Assembly: GCA_002068715.1 (NCBI GenBank)
Contig: MWAR01000582.1
Location: forward strand, 1-10,926
Direction: 5' to 3'
Length of the DNA stretch: 10,926 nt
DNA from: a bacterium ADurb.Bin374
GTDB taxonomy: Bacteria; Riflebacteria; Ozemobacteria; Ozemobacterales; Ozemobacteraceae
Shown one piece after another: positions 8,724-10,926 of this stretch. The position numbers and the translations under genes were made by a program. The notes below the pieces were generated by a model. That model did no database searches. It was not told where the DNA came from and saw nothing but the letters and a program-made list of their open reading frames with translations. Numbering within the stretch: position 1 is the first letter of the stretch; each line of letters begins with the position of its first letter.

Positions 8724-10926
8724 TCAGGCGTGGAGCGCCTTGAGCGGGGTGTGATTCTGGTCCTTGAGCACCTTCTCGCGCAGCTCGCGATACTTCAGCG
8801 ATGCGTGGGCGGCGGCGAGGCGGGCGATCGGGACGCGGAACGGGGAGCAGCTGACGTAGTCGAGACCCAGCTTGAACAGGAACTCGACAGAGGCCGGGTC
8901 GCCGCCCTGCTCGCCGCAGATGCCGACCTTCAGCGTGGAACGGGTCTTGCGACCGCGCTCGACGCAGATCTGGATCAGCTGGCCGATGCCTTCCTGATCG
9001 ACTGTCTGGAAGGGATCCGCATCGAGAATGCGCTTCTCGATGTAATCGTGCATGAAGCCGCCGATATCGTCGCGGCTGAAGCCGAAGCCCATCTGGGTCA
9101 GATCGTTCGTGCCGAACGAGAAGAACTCGCAGGTCTTGGCCATGCGATCGCCCATCAGCGCCGCGCGCGGGATCTCGATCATCGTGCCGTAGTGATACTC
9201 GATCTTCTTCAGACCGCTGCTCTTCAGCACTTCCTCATACACGCGGTCGACGATCTTCTTGGTGTAGTCGAGTTCGCGCACATCGCAGGTGACCGGAACC
9301 ATGATCTCGGGATGGACCTTCTTGCCGTCCTTCAGCAGCTCGGCCGCGGCCTCGAGGATCGCGCGGATCTGCATCTCGGAGATCTCGGGGTAGGTGACGC
9401 CAAGGCGCACGCCGCGGTGCCCCATCATCGGGTTGCTCTCGTGGAGAGCCTCGCCGCGCTTCTTGATGTCTTCGGCCTTGATCTTGAGACTCTTGGCGAG
9501 CTCGGCGATCTTTTCTTCCGACTGCGGGACGAACTCGTGCAGCGGCGGATCGAGCAGGCGGAAGGTCACGGGGTAGCCTTCCATCTCGGCCATGGTCGCC
9601 TTGATGTCCTTCTTCACGAACGGATACATCTCATCGAGGGCGGCCTTGCGCTCTTCGACGGTGCTCGAAAGGATCATCTTGCGGAGCAGGAACAGGGGCT
9701 TGTCCGAACCTTCGCCGTAGAACATGTGCTCGGTGCGGAACAGGCCGATGCCCTCGGCACCGAACTGGCGGGCGATCTTCGCGTCGGCCGGCGTGTCGGC
9801 GTTCGTCCAGACCTGCATCTTGCGATGCTTGTCGACCATCTTCATGAATTTCTGGAAGCGCGGATTCTCGCTGGCATCCATCATCTTCATCTCACCCTCG
9901 TAGACGAGGCCGCGGGTGCCGTTCAGCGTGATCAGATCACCTTCCTTGAAGGTTTTTTTGGAACCGACGATCTTGAGGGTCTTGCTCTCGACTTCGGGGT
10001 GAAGCATGCCGGCGCCGACGATGCAGCACTTGCCCCAGCCGCGGGCGACGAGAGCCGCGTGAGAGGTCATGCCGCCGCGGGCGGTCAGGATGCCCTGGGC
10101 CGCGCGCATGCCTTCGACGTCCTCGGGGTTCGTCTCTTCGCGCACGAGAATGGTCTTCTTGCCCTTCTTGGCCCACGCGACGGCGTCGGCCGCGGTGAAC
10201 ACGATGTGGCCCGTGGCGCCGCCGGGGCCGGCGGGAAGGCCCTTTGCGATCGGCTCGCTCTTCTTCTCGGCGGACGGGTCGATGATCGGGTGCAGCAGCT
10301 CATCGAGCTGGGCCGGCTTCACGCGCAGGACGGCCATTTCCTCGGTGATCATCTTCTCTTCGAGCATGTCCATCGCCATGTTGAGGGCGGCGGTGCCGGT
10401 GCGCTTGCCGCTGCGGCACTGGAGCATGTACAGCTTGCCTTCCTGGATCGTGAACTCGATGTCCTGCATGTCTTTGTAATGCGACTCGAGCTTGTTCCGG
10501 ATCTCGACGAGCTGCTTGTAGGTCGAGGGCATCTCCTCTTCCAGGCTGTGGAGGTGCTTGTTCTGGTCGTTCTTGGTGTCGTTGTTCAGCGGGCTGGGGG
10601 TGCGGATGCCGGCGACGACGTCCTCGCCCTGGGCGTTGATCAGCCACTCGCCGTAGAACTTGTTATCGCCGTTGGCCGGGTTGCGGGTGAACGCGACGCC
10701 GGTGGCCGAGGTGTCACCCATGTTGCCGAACACCATGGCCTGGACGGTGACGGCCGTGCCCCACTCGTCCGGGATGCCTTCGATGCGGCGGTAGGAGATG
10801 GCGCGCTTGCCGTTCCAGCTCTTGAACACGGCGGCGATGCCGCCCCAGAGCTGCTCCATGGGGTCGTCGGGGAATTCCTTCTTGAGGACCTTCTTGACGG
10901 TCTTCTTGAACTGGTCGGCCAGGATC
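8724..10926 (-). CDS. ppdK: Pyruvate,phosphate dikinase, N-terminus cut by the window edge
   Basis: PpdK interconverts pyruvate + ATP + Pi and PEP + AMP + PPi in the cytoplasm, as a gluconeogenic step or, in PPi-using anaerobes, a glycolytic one. The frame stays open to base 10926. About 733 residues are visible of a protein usually near 880, so roughly the first 150 are missing. Seen in order: the end of the ATP-grasp nucleotide-binding domain (WGTAVTVQAMVFGNMGDTSA and GVAFTRNPANG); the central phosphohistidine domain with GGMTSHAALVARG, its catalytic His codon at 10061-10059 and the preceding regulatory-type Thr; then the C-terminal PEP/pyruvate barrel with GIGLFRTEHMF, MGHRGVRLG, FFSFGTNDLTQMGFGFSRDD, and GLDYVSCSPFRVPIARL carrying the catalytic Cys (codon 8849-8847). 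The ATG at 10859 is internal, since family-like sequence (ADQFKK and FPDDP) continues upstream of it. Codon use is strongly G/C-ending, as expected of a highly expressed gene. It is the first visible gene of the six-gene run. Confidence 0.96.
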   Translation of the reverse strand, partial: ILADQFKKTVKKVLKKEFPDDPMEQLWGGIAAVFKSWNGKRAISYRRIEGIPDEWGTAVTVQAMVFGNMGDTSATGVAFTRNPANGDNKFYGEWLINAQGEDVVAGIRTPSPLNNDTKNDQNKHLHSLEEEMPSTYKQLVEIRNKLESHYKDMQDIEFTIQEGKLYMLQCRSGKRTGTAALNMAMDMLEEKMITEEMAVLRVKPAQLDELLHPIIDPSAEKKSEPIAKGLPAGPGGATGHIVFTAADAVAWAKKGKKTILVREETNPEDVEGMRAAQGILTARGGMTSHAALVARGWGKCCIVGAGMLHPEVESKTLKIVGSKKTFKEGDLITLNGTRGLVYEGEMKMMDASENPRFQKFMKMVDKHRKMQVWTNADTPADAKIARQFGAEGIGLFRTEHMFYGEGSDKPLFLLRKMILSSTVEERKAALDEMYPFVKKDIKATMAEMEGYPVTFRLLDPPLHEFVPQSEEKIAELAKSLKIKAEDIKKRGEALHESNPMMGHRGVRLGVTYPEISEMQIRAILEAAAELLKDGKKVHPEIMVPVTCDVRELDYTKKIVDRVYEEVLKSSGLKKIEYHYGTMIEIPRAALMGDRMAKTCEFFSFGTNDLTQMGFGFSRDDIGGFMHDYIEKRILDADPFQTVDQEGIGQLIQICVERGRKTRSTLKVGICGEQGGDPASVEFLFKLGLDYVSCSPFRVPIARLAAAHASLKYRELREKVLKDQNHTPLKALHA

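Overview
This is a GC-rich (roughly 60% by eye) bacterial chromosome segment. It is almost fully coding, and every gene is on the minus strand except a gene tail at the left edge. I see no RNA genes, CRISPR arrays, insertion sequences or phage genes. The mix of pyruvate,phosphate dikinase, a type IV pilus/type II secretion ATPase, a membrane chemoreceptor-like protein with a PilZ domain, and a split radical-SAM lipoyl synthase-like pair suggests a Gram-negative-type, probably anaerobic or facultative bacterium. The sequence does not fix the phylum; a deltaproteobacterial-type lineage or a candidate phylum such as Riflebacteria is only a guess.

Layout, in the direction of minus-strand transcription (right to left): ppdK (cut by the right edge, ends 8724); nusB (8701-7985), with an unusually long central insertion; a two-TM MCP-like protein with a C-terminal PilZ domain (7985-6276); a PilB/GspE ATPase (6263-4491); two adjacent radical SAM genes that look like lipS1 (4478-3567) and lipS2 (3559-2621). 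Gaps between these six genes are 22, -1, 12, 12 and 7 nt, so they probably form one operon. A 172-nt gap follows. It holds a weak candidate promoter, an operator-like dyad and an inverted repeat. It leads into an orphan hybrid histidine kinase (2448-142) with three PAS-like domains, a kinase core and a receiver. On the plus strand, bases 1-110 are the C-terminal end of a membrane protein, probably a POT-family peptide transporter, converging on the kinase gene.

How the genes may work together: the MCP-PilZ protein and the ATPase form a plausible surface-motility or secretion module, with a c-di-GMP reader (PilZ) next to the motor ATPase. PpdK (pyruvate/PEP interconversion) and the LipS1/LipS2-like pair (lipoyl cofactor for 2-oxoacid dehydrogenases or glycine cleavage) are central metabolism, and NusB is transcription housekeeping. 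The mixture looks like a housekeeping operon into which a motility pair is set. The least ordinary items are the adjacent lipS1/lipS2-like pair, the enlarged NusB and the MCP-PilZ/ATPase coupling. I found no convincing wholly new multi-gene system.
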